Of a stretch of 64,000 bases of DNA, positions 7,452-16,506 are shown piece by piece (position 1 is the stretch's first letter; every line of letters starts with the position of its first letter). The position numbers were made by a program, and so were the translations under genes. Source of the DNA: JACPUW01 sp049115495 (GTDB lineage: Bacteria > Bacteroidota > Bacteroidia > CAILMK01 > JACPUW01); assembly GCA_049115495.1 (NCBI GenBank), contig JAGDZV010000001.1, positions 558,001-622,000 on the forward strand, read 5' to 3'. The notes beneath the pieces were generated by a model. That model was given only the letters and a program-made list of their open reading frames with translations, searched no databases and was not told the origin of the DNA.

Positions 7452-7622
7452 TTACTTCGGGCACCTCTTATTCCTAACATTGACCCAATCAAAAGGGCAA
7501 TGCTTACATCGACTTCCACAACAATGACCTCGTTTTAAATGGTATTTTTCAGTGAATACCAACAATCCATCATCATTGATGTAATAATCTTCGCCTTCAA
7601 CTATTTTGGGTGGTACAGCCAT
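7452..7622 (-). CDS. DUF5522 small cysteine-rich protein
   Basis: This short gene encodes 56 residues beginning MAVPPKIVEGEDYYINDDG, then LLVFTEKYHLKRGHCCGSRC and KHCPFDWVNV. The YY.N..G..VFTE.YHL.RG.CCG..C.HCP pattern is the hallmark of DUF5522, a small family with a CC...C..C cluster that suggests metal (Zn or Fe-S) binding. Its ATG lies 4 bases after the stop of the ABC-transporter gene, so it is probably translated from the same message. Homologues occur widely in Bacteroidota and some Proteobacteria with no known function. Confidence 0.85.
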   Translation of the reverse strand: MAVPPKIVEGEDYYINDDGLLVFTEKYHLKRGHCCGSRCKHCPFDWVNVRNKRCPK

Positions 7623-7626
7623 AGTT

Positions 7627-9408
7627 CTAATTCAACTCCGTTTCAAGCAACTGTTTCTTGTACAACGAATAATAGTATTTATGGTTTTCGATTAATTCGT
7701 CGTGGCTCCCTTGCTCTATAACAGTCCCTTTGTCTAAAACAATTATATGGTCGGCGCTTTTTACTGTGCTTACCCTGTGAGAGATTAAAATCGTAGTTCT
7801 ATTCTCAATGTATTTGCCTAAGCCTTCAAGAATCGCTGCTTCAGTATGCGTATCAACAGCTGAGAAGCTATCATCAAAAATCAAAACCTTAGGATCTCCA
7901 TAAATGGCTCTTGCAATTGACAATCTCTGCTTTTGCCCCCCTGAAAGCGTAATTCCACGTTCGCCCAAAACCGTATCAAACCCCTTTTCAAAGCCTCCAA
8001 TATCTCTATAAAGATCAGCTATTTGGGTAACTCTATTTACTTCTTCATTGTCATCATGACCATCATGCCCGCCCCAGAGCACGTTATTGTAAATAGTATC
8101 GCTAAATAAAAAGTTATCTTGTGGTACAAAGCCTATTTGAGAACGTAAATCTCCAAGCTCAAGCTCTTTAATATCCTTACCATTAAATATGACTTTACCG
8201 GTATCTACATCATACTGCCTCAATAAAAGGTTTACCAAAGTGCTTTTTCCACTGCCTGTTTTTCCGATAATGCCAACTATTTGGCCTGGCTTAATATCTA
8301 AGTTAAAGTCTCTAATGGCATTAATTCCGGTATCAGGATAGGTAAATGAAACGTTCTTGAGAGAAAGACTACCATCAAGCTCGCCAGGTAGTTCAGCTCC
8401 GCTTTCAATTTCAGGCTCTAGTTTTAGAAAAGCGTTAATTCTTTTTTGTGAAGCCGCTGCTCTTTGAATTATAGCCGTAACCCAACCAATTGCGGCAACA
8501 GGCCATGTGAGTCGGTTAACGTACATAAAGAACTCAGCAATATTTCCTGTAGTTGCCTTTCCTTCCATCACCAACATTCCACCTATATATATGGTCATCA
8601 AATTACACAATCCAATGAGTAAGATAATTAGTGGAATAAAAAGTGCATTTACTTGCACCAGTGATAAAGCTCGTTTCTTGTATTCTTCAGTTTCGCCTTC
8701 AAAGGTTTTTGTAAGTTTCATTTCAGCGGCAAAGGCTTTTATCACCCTAATTCCGCTATACATTTCTTGCACGTAGGTGCTAATTCTACTCATTTGCTCT
8801 TGAAGCAATGTACTGCGCTTATGTATAATCTGATTTACGAAGTAGATACTTACCGCTAGAATAGGCATAGGTATAAGCACATACCAAGTAAGCTCTGCAT
8901 TAACTGAGAACATTACAATGAGCACCAGAATAATGTTACTCGTAAAATTTATGGTATACATAATACCAGGCCCTAAATACATTCTAACCGCGCTTACATC
9001 TTCAGTAAGCCTTGCCATTATATCGCCAGTATTGTTTCTTCGGTAAAATGATAAACTCAATTTTTGTAGATGATCGTAAAGATCGTCCTTCATATGTTTT
9101 TCAATTTTACGAGAAACCACAATGATCATTTGGCGCATTAGGAACATAAAGATTCCACTCATGAGCGCCAATCCCATAAATATTAAACTGTACTGTAAAA
9201 AATCACCCCCATAGGATTTTAAGCCATCAACAATCCCTTCTGAATTAGCGCTTTTCTCAATAATTTCTTCAACCCCTTCAATTGTGTTTCTTACAATTAA
9301 AGGTTGCTTAACCCCAAAGTAATTTGATAATACAACAAAGAGAAAGCCCACAAGCAATTGCCACTTGTAGCGCCATAAGTATTTATTTAATGCGGCTAAC
9401 TCTTTCAT
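7627..9408 (-). CDS. ABC transporter, fused permease and ATPase (exporter type)
   Basis: The 593-residue half-transporter has six membrane helices in the first ~320 residues and a nucleotide-binding domain with Walker A GKTGSGKST (near 381-389), signature LSGGQKQR (near 488), Walker B VLIFDDSFSAVD (near 508) and H-loop ILISHRVSTV. The residue after the Walker B Asp is Asp, not the usual catalytic Glu, as in the MdlA/YheI side of heterodimeric exporters. MsbA-like lipid or drug export is the likely role, substrate unknown. No partner half-transporter is adjacent. It heads an operon with DUF5522 and the PH-like membrane protein. Confidence 0.9.
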   Translation of the reverse strand: MKELAALNKYLWRYKWQLLVGFLFVVLSNYFGVKQPLIVRNTIEGVEEIIEKSANSEGIVDGLKSYGGDFLQYSLIFMGLALMSGIFMFLMRQMIIVVSRKIEKHMKDDLYDHLQKLSLSFYRRNNTGDIMARLTEDVSAVRMYLGPGIMYTINFTSNIILVLIVMFSVNAELTWYVLIPMPILAVSIYFVNQIIHKRSTLLQEQMSRISTYVQEMYSGIRVIKAFAAEMKLTKTFEGETEEYKKRALSLVQVNALFIPLIILLIGLCNLMTIYIGGMLVMEGKATTGNIAEFFMYVNRLTWPVAAIGWVTAIIQRAAASQKRINAFLKLEPEIESGAELPGELDGSLSLKNVSFTYPDTGINAIRDFNLDIKPGQIVGIIGKTGSGKSTLVNLLLRQYDVDTGKVIFNGKDIKELELGDLRSQIGFVPQDNFLFSDTIYNNVLWGGHDGHDDNEEVNRVTQIADLYRDIGGFEKGFDTVLGERGITLSGGQKQRLSIARAIYGDPKVLIFDDSFSAVDTHTEAAILEGLGKYIENRTTILISHRVSTVKSADHIIVLDKGTVIEQGSHDELIENHKYYYSLYKKQLLETELN

Positions 9409-9706
9409 TAGTTTAAATCTACTGCAACATTATTGGCTTAAGTTGACACATGAGCAAGCCAAATGTTTAAAACTGACGCATGTTTAAATGACAAACCAAA
9501 AAATATCCAATGTAAAATGTAAATCACATCATTAAATCGCGAAGACGGAATCATCTTAACCAAATGACAATCAAAACCTTAATATACTAATTGAACAACA
9601 ACCCAAATCAAGGTTAAAAACTAGAAACTCTGCGCTAAAAACTCAAAACAGTATAGTTACTTTTGCACCCGTTCTTTTATATGATGATTAAAACAAAACT
9701 TGCAAA
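9409..9706. other. divergent intergenic region
   Basis: This gap separates the ABC-exporter operon from leucine dehydrogenase, which is transcribed away from it. It contains a short direct repeat of ATGTTTAAA (around 9461 and 9479) and a -7-like element for the plus-strand gene. No coding sequence or RNA gene was recognised. Confidence 0.5.
9658..9665 (+). promoter_or_regulatory. putative -7 promoter element for leucine dehydrogenase
   Basis: TACTTTTG matches TAnnTTTG and lies 41 bases before the ATG at 9707. A matching -33 TTG is not evident at 18-19 bases upstream, so the assignment is moderate. Confidence 0.5.
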
Positions 9707-10807
9707 ATGACAATGACAGCATCTACAGCCGTTGAAACATCAAACTTTGTGTTTGACAAACTCGAGAAATACGACTACGAGCAAATTGTAATGGTACAAG
9801 ACAAGTCAACTGGCTTAAAAGGTATCATAGCCATACATAATACTGTTTTGGGCCCAGGCCTTGGCGGTACAAGAATGTATAACTATGCCAATGAGCAAGA
9901 TGCCATTGTAGATGTGTTGCGTTTAAGTAGGGGCATGACTTACAAGGCGGCAATCTCTGGCTTAAACCTTGGCGGTGCAAAAGCTGTTTTAATCGGCGAT
10001 CCAAACAAATTAAAATCAGAAGCATATTTTAGAAAATTCGGTAGGTTTATTGAAAACCTAAATGGTAAATATATTACTGCCGAAGATGTAGGAACTACCA
10101 CCAAAGACATGGAGTATATCGCCATGGAAACTGAGAACGTAGTGGGGCTACCTGAAATTAGAGGTGGTGGCGGAGACCCTTCTCCGGTTACAGCCTATGG
10201 TGTATATTTAGGAATGAAAGCAAGTGCTAAAGAAGCTTACGGAAGCGATTCGCTTGAAGGCAAAACTGTACTTGTAGAGGGTGTAGGAAAAGTTGGTACT
10301 TACTTGGTAGAAAGATTAGCAAAAGAGGGCGCTAACATTCTTGTTTCAGATGTTTATGAACCAGCAGTAAAAAATGCTTGCGATAGATTTGGAGCAACAG
10401 CAGTTGCCGTTGAAGATATTTTTAACACCCAAATGGACATTTATGCACCAACCGCACTTGGGGCCACGGTAACTCCTGATAGCATTGCAAAAATGACCTG
10501 TCAAATAATTGCTGGTGGTGCCAACAATCAACTGGCTCAAGAAAATAGAGAAAGTCAATTACTTAAGGACAAAGGCATTTTGTACGCTCCAGATTTTTTG
10601 ATTAATGCCGGTGGTTTAATTAATGTATATACTGAGTGGGAAGGCTACAATAGAGAAATTGCAATGTCTACTACTGATAATATTTACGATTCAACATTAG
10701 CTATTTACAAAACGGCTTCGGCCAATAATACAACAACGCTTGAAGCAGCTAAAATTTTGGCTGAAAAGCGAATAGCTGATGTTGCTAAAGTTCAATCAAC
10801 TTACTAA
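9707..10807 (+). CDS. leucine dehydrogenase (Glu/Leu/Phe/Val dehydrogenase family)
   Basis: The 366-residue NAD-dependent amino-acid dehydrogenase oxidatively deaminates branched-chain amino acids. It has the glycine-rich GPGLGGTR (50-56), the catalytic region RGMTYKAAISGLNLGGAKAV with Lys80 and Lys92, and a Rossmann motif VEGVGKVGTYL (about 190). The length and the LNLGGAK motif fit leucine dehydrogenase better than glutamate dehydrogenase. Branched 2-oxo acids made by this enzyme prime the iso-fatty acids typical of Bacteroidota. It is 8 bases upstream of nusB and could be read into it. Confidence 0.9.
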   Translation: MTMTASTAVETSNFVFDKLEKYDYEQIVMVQDKSTGLKGIIAIHNTVLGPGLGGTRMYNYANEQDAIVDVLRLSRGMTYKAAISGLNLGGAKAVLIGDPNKLKSEAYFRKFGRFIENLNGKYITAEDVGTTTKDMEYIAMETENVVGLPEIRGGGGDPSPVTAYGVYLGMKASAKEAYGSDSLEGKTVLVEGVGKVGTYLVERLAKEGANILVSDVYEPAVKNACDRFGATAVAVEDIFNTQMDIYAPTALGATVTPDSIAKMTCQIIAGGANNQLAQENRESQLLKDKGILYAPDFLINAGGLINVYTEWEGYNREIAMSTTDNIYDSTLAIYKTASANNTTTLEAAKILAEKRIADVAKVQSTY

Positions 10808-10815
10808 AACAGCGA

Positions 10816-11733
10816 ATGCTAAATAGAAGACAAGTTCGTTTAAAGGTTATGCAGGTGCTTTACATGCACCAGCAAAGCGGTCGAGTGGCGTCGAGCAACG
10901 AACTTCACAAAGCTTTTGACCAACAGGTAGAAAAAATGGAAAAACTCTACTTGTATTACCTGTCATTTATAAAAGAGCTAGATCATCAAAGCTTGGTTTA
11001 TGATGAGGATGTTAGGAATAAATACGTAGAAGCATCGCGTACTGCAACCGAACACCTAAGATTAAGAGAAAACCCAATAGTTAGAGCTATTGCTGATAGC
11101 AAGCATCTTGAAGAACGCATAGAAAAACTTGACGTTCTATTTAATCATGATGCTGATGACAGCCTGGTACAAAAGGTATTTTATGATCTTAAAAACAGCG
11201 AATTTTACAAAGACTACGTTGAATTAAGTAACCAACCGGGACAACATCAAGAGCTTGTACTTCATATTTTCAAGCACTATTCAGAAAACTTTCAACTTTT
11301 TGAGCAGCATTTCGAAGAAGAGTTCACCAATTTTTACGACGATAAAAAATTGGTAGTAAGCATGCTCAAAAAAACCATTCAGAATATTATGGCTGAAAAA
11401 GAGAATATTCTGGTAGAGTTTATCCAAGATGAAGAAAACACCCTTGGTTTTGGTTACGATTTAATTACAAGAGTAATTAACCACAACCAAGAACTGCATG
11501 ATGCGGTACAGGCTAAAATTCTAAAATGGGAACCCGGTCAGGTAGCCATTATTGATACCATTCTTATCAAAATGGGTATAGCAGAGTTTAAATACTTTAC
11601 TTCAATACCTAGTACGGTAACCATTAATGAATACGTTGAGCTGGCCAAGAATTACAGTCCACCAAACAGTAAAAAGTTTGTAAATGGCGTTTTGGACTCT
11701 ATAAGCAGAGAATTGGCACAAGCTAAAAACTAA
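10816..11733 (+). CDS. nusB: transcription antitermination factor NusB (long Bacteroidota form)
   Basis: The protein starts with the NusB signature MLNRRQVRLKVMQVLYMHQQ and ends with the conserved RVINHNQELHDAVQAKILKW...DTILIKMGIAEF...PSTVTINEYVELAKNYS pattern. At 305 residues it is about twice the E. coli length; the extra central helical segment is usual in this phylum. NusB binds boxA RNA with NusE and promotes processive rRNA transcription. It is followed within 50 bases by the DUF1573 lipoprotein, yajC, YbbR and coaE, a gene order seen in many Bacteroidota. Confidence 0.92.
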   Translation: MLNRRQVRLKVMQVLYMHQQSGRVASSNELHKAFDQQVEKMEKLYLYYLSFIKELDHQSLVYDEDVRNKYVEASRTATEHLRLRENPIVRAIADSKHLEERIEKLDVLFNHDADDSLVQKVFYDLKNSEFYKDYVELSNQPGQHQELVLHIFKHYSENFQLFEQHFEEEFTNFYDDKKLVVSMLKKTIQNIMAEKENILVEFIQDEENTLGFGYDLITRVINHNQELHDAVQAKILKWEPGQVAIIDTILIKMGIAEFKYFTSIPSTVTINEYVELAKNYSPPNSKKFVNGVLDSISRELAQAKN

Positions 11734-11776
11734 TTTGCAATCAAATTCTAAATTTGAACACCCAAACAAAGTGAGA

Positions 11777-12277
11777 ATGAAAATTAAATATTTGACTCTA
11801 GCTTTAGCACTAAGCTTAGTAACCGTTGCGTGCGATCAAAAAAGTGGCGAAAACAATGATAATAACGCGGAGATTAGCAACACCGAAAAAGCTATAGATC
11901 CAGAAATTATTAAGGAATCGAACCCGCATACTGCCGAAGGTGATGCAGAGATTGCTGAAGTAGCTGAAATTACTTGGGAAAAAACCAACCATAATTTTGG
12001 TAAAGTAAACTATCAGCAAAAAGTTCTTTATGACTTTGAATTTGAAAACACGGGTGATAAAGACTTAATAATTCTTGATGCAAAGGCTTCTTGCGGTTGC
12101 ACTACGCCAGAATGGCCTAAAGAGCCAATTCCACCAGGTGGTACAGGTGTAGTTACCGTTGGATTTAAATCTACATCAAAAGGCCCTTTTAATAAAAGCA
12201 TAACTGTTGATGCGAATACAGTTCCAAAAAGCACTGTGCTCTACATTAAAGGAGAAGTTCTTAGAAACGATACTTAA
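11777..12277 (+). CDS. DUF1573 domain lipoprotein
   Basis: From ATG 11777 this gives 166 residues with signal MKIKYLTLALALSLVTVAC (Cys19 lipidated), an acidic low-complexity linker, and a DUF1573 immunoglobulin-like domain (about 68-163) containing HNFGKVNYQQKVLYDFEFEN, ASCGCTTPEWPKEPIPPG and the closing YIKGEV. DUF1573 lipoproteins are abundant in Bacteroidota and their role is unknown. A TTG 42 bases upstream (11735) is open in frame but would place non-signal residues before the signal peptide. It lies between nusB and yajC in the conserved cluster. Confidence 0.9.
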   Translation: MKIKYLTLALALSLVTVACDQKSGENNDNNAEISNTEKAIDPEIIKESNPHTAEGDAEIAEVAEITWEKTNHNFGKVNYQQKVLYDFEFENTGDKDLIILDAKASCGCTTPEWPKEPIPPGGTGVVTVGFKSTSKGPFNKSITVDANTVPKSTVLYIKGEVLRNDT

Positions 12278-12296
12278 ACAATTGAAATAGAATATT

Positions 12297-12578
12297 ATGG
12301 CAGGCGGAAATAGTAGTTTCCTAATAATGATTGTGCTTATGTTTGGTGTGATGTATTTTTTTATGATACGTCCACAACAGAAGCGAATGAAAGAAATGAA
12401 AAAATTTAGAGAAGGCTTAGATAAGGGTAGCAAAGTAGTTTCAACAGGAGGTATTCACGGCAAAGTTGTAGAAGTACGTGAAAACAAAACCGTTTTGGTT
12501 GATTCTGGTGGAACAAAGCTTGTTTTTGACAAAGAATCCCTTACCCCTACCTTCGATACTTCTACACAACAGAAGTAA
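12297..12578 (+). CDS. yajC: preprotein translocase subunit YajC
   Basis: YajC is a small inner-membrane partner of SecDF-YidC. The 93-residue protein has a single N-terminal helix (SSFLIMIVLMFGVMYFFMI), the invariant RPQQKRMKEMKKF just after it, and the beta-rich domain VVSTGGIHGKVVEV. Length and order are standard. It is 19 bases after the DUF1573 gene and 3 bases before the YbbR gene, in one operon. Confidence 0.95.
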   Translation: MAGGNSSFLIMIVLMFGVMYFFMIRPQQKRMKEMKKFREGLDKGSKVVSTGGIHGKVVEVRENKTVLVDSGGTKLVFDKESLTPTFDTSTQQK

Positions 12579-12581
12579 GAC

Positions 12582-13538
12582 ATGGAAAGGCTAAAAAGCC
12601 TATTAAGTGCAATGGCCAAAGTGGGAAGCGCCAACTTAAAGGCGCTATCCATTTGTTTGGCCATTTCTTTTTTGTTATGGTTTTTTCAAAGTATGGGTAG
12701 AGAATACACTAGCGATATTGTGCTACCCATTGAATATGCCAACCTTCCATCAAACAAAACATTTAGTACTGCACCTGTAAGCAGTATTCAATTAAAAGTT
12801 ACAGGCTATGGTTGGGATTTATGGGCTTATAAGATTAAGTTCAACAAGCCATCTTATACCATTGATCTAAGTAAGCTAGGTACACAAAGTACAATATCCT
12901 TAAACGGAGTAAGAAATCTTATTGTTGAAAGTGTTCCTGGACTAACTAATATATTAAGCGTACAACCTGAGAATATAAACTTAGACCTTGACGAGGCTAT
13001 AAGTAAAAAAGTACCAGTGGTTTCATCTTTAAACATATTACCAGCTAGTGGTTATGGTTTTAGTATGACTCGTCCAGATCCTGATTCAGTTGAGATTTTT
13101 GGTCCGAAAGAAGTAATTAGCTCAATAACAGAAATTTACACTGAGAGTAAAGAGGTAGACAATGCAAAAGGCAATATTGACATTGAAACACTTCTAGAGA
13201 TTCCTAAAGGCGTAAGTAGAGCCTCAGCCAAAAAGGTTAATGTTAAAGCACTTATTGAATCAATAACTGATAAAGACCTTGAAATTAGGATTAAAGTAAA
13301 AGGCTATAAAGGAAATAAGAAAGTAAACATTTTTCCAAGAATGGCCACATTAAAGCTGCAAACCACATTAAGCTTGTTTGATAAAATTGATGTTAGTGAC
13401 TTTGAAGTATTTGTAGATTTAAGCAAAGTTGACCCTGACAATAGCGATGACATTCCGCTACAAGTAATTAATAACAGTAAGCTTATTAATAGCTACAGGG
13501 TTCACCCTAAATATGTTAACTATATTTTAGAAGAATAA
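12582..13538 (+). CDS. YbbR-like domain protein (CdaR-type)
   Basis: The 318-residue protein has one N-terminal membrane helix (about 24-41: LSICLAISFLLWFFQSMG) and an extracytoplasmic part made of YbbR-type beta-domain repeats (for example YANLPSNKTFSTAPVSSIQL and VSSLNILPASGYGFSMTRPD). In Firmicutes YbbR/CdaR regulates the c-di-AMP cyclase CdaA; no cyclase is adjacent here, so the role is open. It is read from the yajC transcript, and its stop overlaps the coaE start (TAATG). Confidence 0.85.
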   Translation: MERLKSLLSAMAKVGSANLKALSICLAISFLLWFFQSMGREYTSDIVLPIEYANLPSNKTFSTAPVSSIQLKVTGYGWDLWAYKIKFNKPSYTIDLSKLGTQSTISLNGVRNLIVESVPGLTNILSVQPENINLDLDEAISKKVPVVSSLNILPASGYGFSMTRPDPDSVEIFGPKEVISSITEIYTESKEVDNAKGNIDIETLLEIPKGVSRASAKKVNVKALIESITDKDLEIRIKVKGYKGNKKVNIFPRMATLKLQTTLSLFDKIDVSDFEVFVDLSKVDPDNSDDIPLQVINNSKLINSYRVHPKYVNYILEE

Positions 13539-14113
13539 TGCTCAAGATTGGCTTAACTGGTGGAATAGGAAGCGGAAAAAGCACCGTTGCCAATATGTTT
13601 AAAGAACTTGGTATACCAATTTATGAAGCTGACAAAAGAGCTAAAGAGCTTCAAAATAAAGAACCAATAAAAAGTAAAGTTTCAGACCTTTTCGGTCCTG
13701 AAATCTATACCAATAACGTGTTAAACAGAAAGGCATTAGCTCAAATTGTGTTTAATAACAAAGAGAAATTAGAGCTCCTAAATAGAATTGTTCACCCGGT
13801 TGTGGCCAAAGATTTTGAGAACTGGCTTGCAAACCAGTCAAGTGAGTACATTGTTAAAGAAGCAGCCATAATTTTTGAAACTAACGCTCAGTCACAATAT
13901 GATAAGATAATTCTTGTAACTGCACCTATTGAAGTGAGAATTGGCAGGGTAATGCAAAGGGATGGAATTAAGAAGAAGGATGTTGAAGCAAGGATTAAAA
14001 ATCAATTGAGCGATAAAGAAAAAATGAAAAAGGCAGATTATATAATTCATAATACTGACCTTGCTGAAACCCAGAAGCAAGTAAATCAAATTCATAGGTT
14101 TATTCTAAGATAG
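13538..14113 (+). CDS. coaE: dephospho-CoA kinase
   Basis: CoaE phosphorylates the 3'-hydroxyl of dephospho-CoA in the last step of coenzyme A synthesis. The 191-residue protein has the P-loop GGIGSGKST (8-16), YEADKRAKEL, and the family motifs VKEAAIIFET and QRDGIKKKDVEARIKNQLS. Its ATG overlaps the YbbR stop by one base, giving translational coupling at the end of the operon. Confidence 0.94.
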   Translation: MLKIGLTGGIGSGKSTVANMFKELGIPIYEADKRAKELQNKEPIKSKVSDLFGPEIYTNNVLNRKALAQIVFNNKEKLELLNRIVHPVVAKDFENWLANQSSEYIVKEAAIIFETNAQSQYDKIILVTAPIEVRIGRVMQRDGIKKKDVEARIKNQLSDKEKMKKADYIIHNTDLAETQKQVNQIHRFILR

Positions 14114-14270
14114 ACGGCTTTGTTGTACAAAAAACATCATTATTCTCTACAAGTATTTTTATTGAAATAAAAGGGCTGTATTAGCTGCTTATTGTGGAAA
14201 ATTATGAAGGCAAGCATGGCATTATAGGGCTTTGTAATCGCTATTTTTACTGCTTTATTAAAAGCACTAC

Positions 14271-16223
14271 ATGAGCGAAGAAAACACTCAAAAGAAAGGC
14301 TACACGGCCGATAGTATACAGGCGCTTGAAGGCATGGAACACGTAAGAATGCGTCCGAGTATGTATATAGGCGACGTAGGTGTTAGAGGGCTACACCACC
14401 TTGTATATGAAGTAGTTGACAATTCAATTGACGAAGCACTTGCAGGTCATTGTGATGATATAAAAGTTACCATTACAGAAAAAAATGGAATTGTGGTTGA
14501 AGATAATGGCCGCGGTATTCCTGTAGACATGCACAAAAAAGAAGGTGTTTCAGCACTTCAGGTGGTTATGACCAAGATTGGTGCTGGCGGTAAATTTGAC
14601 AAAGACTCTTATAAAGTATCAGGTGGATTACACGGTGTAGGTGTTTCTTGTGTAAATGCATTATCAAACCATTTAAAGGCACAGGTACATCGCAATGGCA
14701 AGGTGTATGAGCAAGAATATGAGCGTGGTAAAGCCATGTACGATGTAAAAGAGGTGGGCACAACTGATAAGCGCGGTACCACTGTTAGCTTTCAGCCCGA
14801 TGACAGTATTTTCCAAGCAACGGTTTACAACTACGAAACACTCTCATCTAGACTAAGAGAATTAGCTTTCTTAAACGCAGGTGTACAATTAAGCATTACT
14901 GATTTAAGAGAAAAAGACGAAGAAGACAATTATAAATCAGAGACTTTCTTATCAAAAGATGGGCTCAAAGAATTTGTTCAGCTAATTGACCAAAACCGCG
15001 AGAGACTTACCACGGAAACAATAAGTTTTTCTGGAGAAAATGAAGGAGTGCCAATTGATATTGCATTTCAATTCAATAAGTCTTTTAACGAAAACATGCA
15101 CTCTTATGTAAACAACATAAATACCATTGAAGGTGGGACGCATATAAGTGGTTTTAGAAGAGCTCTTACGGCAACGCTAAAATCTTATGGCGAAAAAGAG
15201 AAGATGTTTGAAAAAGCAAAGGTTGAAATTGCAGCCGATGACTTTAGAGAAGGTCTTACAGGGGTACTCTCAGTAAAAGTAGGCGAACCTCAGTTTGAAG
15301 GTCAAACCAAAACTAAGCTTGGAAATAGCGAAGTTTCAACAGCTGTATCTCGATTTGTTTCAGAAAAGCTAAAGTTCTATCTTGAAGAGAACCCTAAAGA
15401 TGCCAAGGTAATCATTGAAAAAGTTGTACTTGCCGCTAAGGCTAGAAACGCGGCCAAAAAGGCACGTGAAATGGTACAACGTAAAAACGTAATGAGCGGC
15501 GTAGGCCTTCCTGGAAAACTCTCTGATTGCTCAAGTAAAGATGCTACCAAATCAGAAATATACTTGGTTGAGGGTGATTCTGCCGGTGGAACAGCTAAGC
15601 AGGGACGTGATAGAGAATTTCAGGCAATTTTACCTTTACGTGGTAAGATCTTAAACGTAGAAAAGGCCCTAGAACATAAGATCTACGACAACGAAGAGAT
15701 AAAAAATATGTTTACTGCGCTTGGAGTAACCATAGGAACTGAAGAAGATGACAAGGCTCTGAACATTACTAAACTCAGGTACCACAAGGTAATTATAATG
15801 ACGGATGCCGATGTTGACGGATCTCACATTAGAACCTTAATATTAACCTTATTCTTCAGATATATGAAAGAGCTTATAGAACATGGTTATGTATACATTG
15901 CTACTCCACCGCTTTACCTTGTTAAAAAAGGAAGCAAAAGCTCTTATTGCTGGAGTGAAGACGAAAGAGATAGATTAATCAGAGATTTTGGAGGCGAAAA
16001 TCCAAATTCTGTAAATGTACAGCGCTATAAGGGTCTTGGTGAGATGAACGCTGATCAACTTTGGGAAACCACCATGAATCCTGAAAATCGCACATTAAAG
16101 CAGGTTACTATTGATAGTGCTGCAGAAGCCGATAGAATATTCTCTATGCTAATGGGTGATGATGTACCTCCACGTAGAGAGTTTATTGAGAAAAATGCTC
16201 GATACGCCAATGTAGACATGTAA
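14271..16223 (+). CDS. gyrB: DNA gyrase subunit B
   Basis: The 650-residue type II topoisomerase B subunit has the GHKL ATPase N-terminus (GMEHVRMRPSMYIGDVG, EVVDNSIDEALAGHC, VEDNGRGIPVD, GGLHGVGVSCVNALS), the TOPRIM domain (EGDSAGGTAKQGRDR, TDADVDGSHIRTL) and the QRYKGLGEMNADQLWETTM tail. The EGDSAGGTAKQGRDR and short length match Bacteroidota GyrB rather than ParE. With GyrA it introduces negative supercoils. It is monocistronic here, with a 157-base leader region upstream and a hairpin terminator downstream. Confidence 0.95.
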   Translation: MSEENTQKKGYTADSIQALEGMEHVRMRPSMYIGDVGVRGLHHLVYEVVDNSIDEALAGHCDDIKVTITEKNGIVVEDNGRGIPVDMHKKEGVSALQVVMTKIGAGGKFDKDSYKVSGGLHGVGVSCVNALSNHLKAQVHRNGKVYEQEYERGKAMYDVKEVGTTDKRGTTVSFQPDDSIFQATVYNYETLSSRLRELAFLNAGVQLSITDLREKDEEDNYKSETFLSKDGLKEFVQLIDQNRERLTTETISFSGENEGVPIDIAFQFNKSFNENMHSYVNNINTIEGGTHISGFRRALTATLKSYGEKEKMFEKAKVEIAADDFREGLTGVLSVKVGEPQFEGQTKTKLGNSEVSTAVSRFVSEKLKFYLEENPKDAKVIIEKVVLAAKARNAAKKAREMVQRKNVMSGVGLPGKLSDCSSKDATKSEIYLVEGDSAGGTAKQGRDREFQAILPLRGKILNVEKALEHKIYDNEEIKNMFTALGVTIGTEEDDKALNITKLRYHKVIIMTDADVDGSHIRTLILTLFFRYMKELIEHGYVYIATPPLYLVKKGSKSSYCWSEDERDRLIRDFGGENPNSVNVQRYKGLGEMNADQLWETTMNPENRTLKQVTIDSAAEADRIFSMLMGDDVPPRREFIEKNARYANVDM

Positions 16224-16253
16224 TTGGCTTTTATAACGAAACTCTTAATTATG

Positions 16254-16287
16254 AGCTCTTTGATTTCAATGGTCAAAGAGCTTTTTT
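16254..16287 (+). terminator. terminator after gyrB
   Basis: AGCTCTTTGA (16254-16263) pairs perfectly with TCAAAGAGCT (16273-16282) around a 9-base loop and is followed by a T run. It starts 31 bases after the gyrB stop codon. Confidence 0.85.
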
Positions 16288-16506
16288 ATGCTTTGATAAA
16301 ACTAATTTAGTATAGAACCTAGCGCTACGTTAATTGAAAACAAAGCCTTTGCTTTACACTGTTTATCACTTTTCGTTGTATTGCTGCCTGTTTAGTATAA
16401 TGCAACACATATTTTTTAATTGCACTATAATTACAAATAAAGGCTTGTAATAAAGGTTTAGCACAACTATATACTCTTGCTATTGTTTAATATCTAAAAT
16501 TGTTTG

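Noticed and set aside
7426..7464. GTG start at 7464 for the PH-like membrane protein
   Set aside because: It overlaps the DUF5522 gene by 13 bases and adds residues not needed for the fold; ATG 7425 gives the INWSPLKQGG N-terminus.
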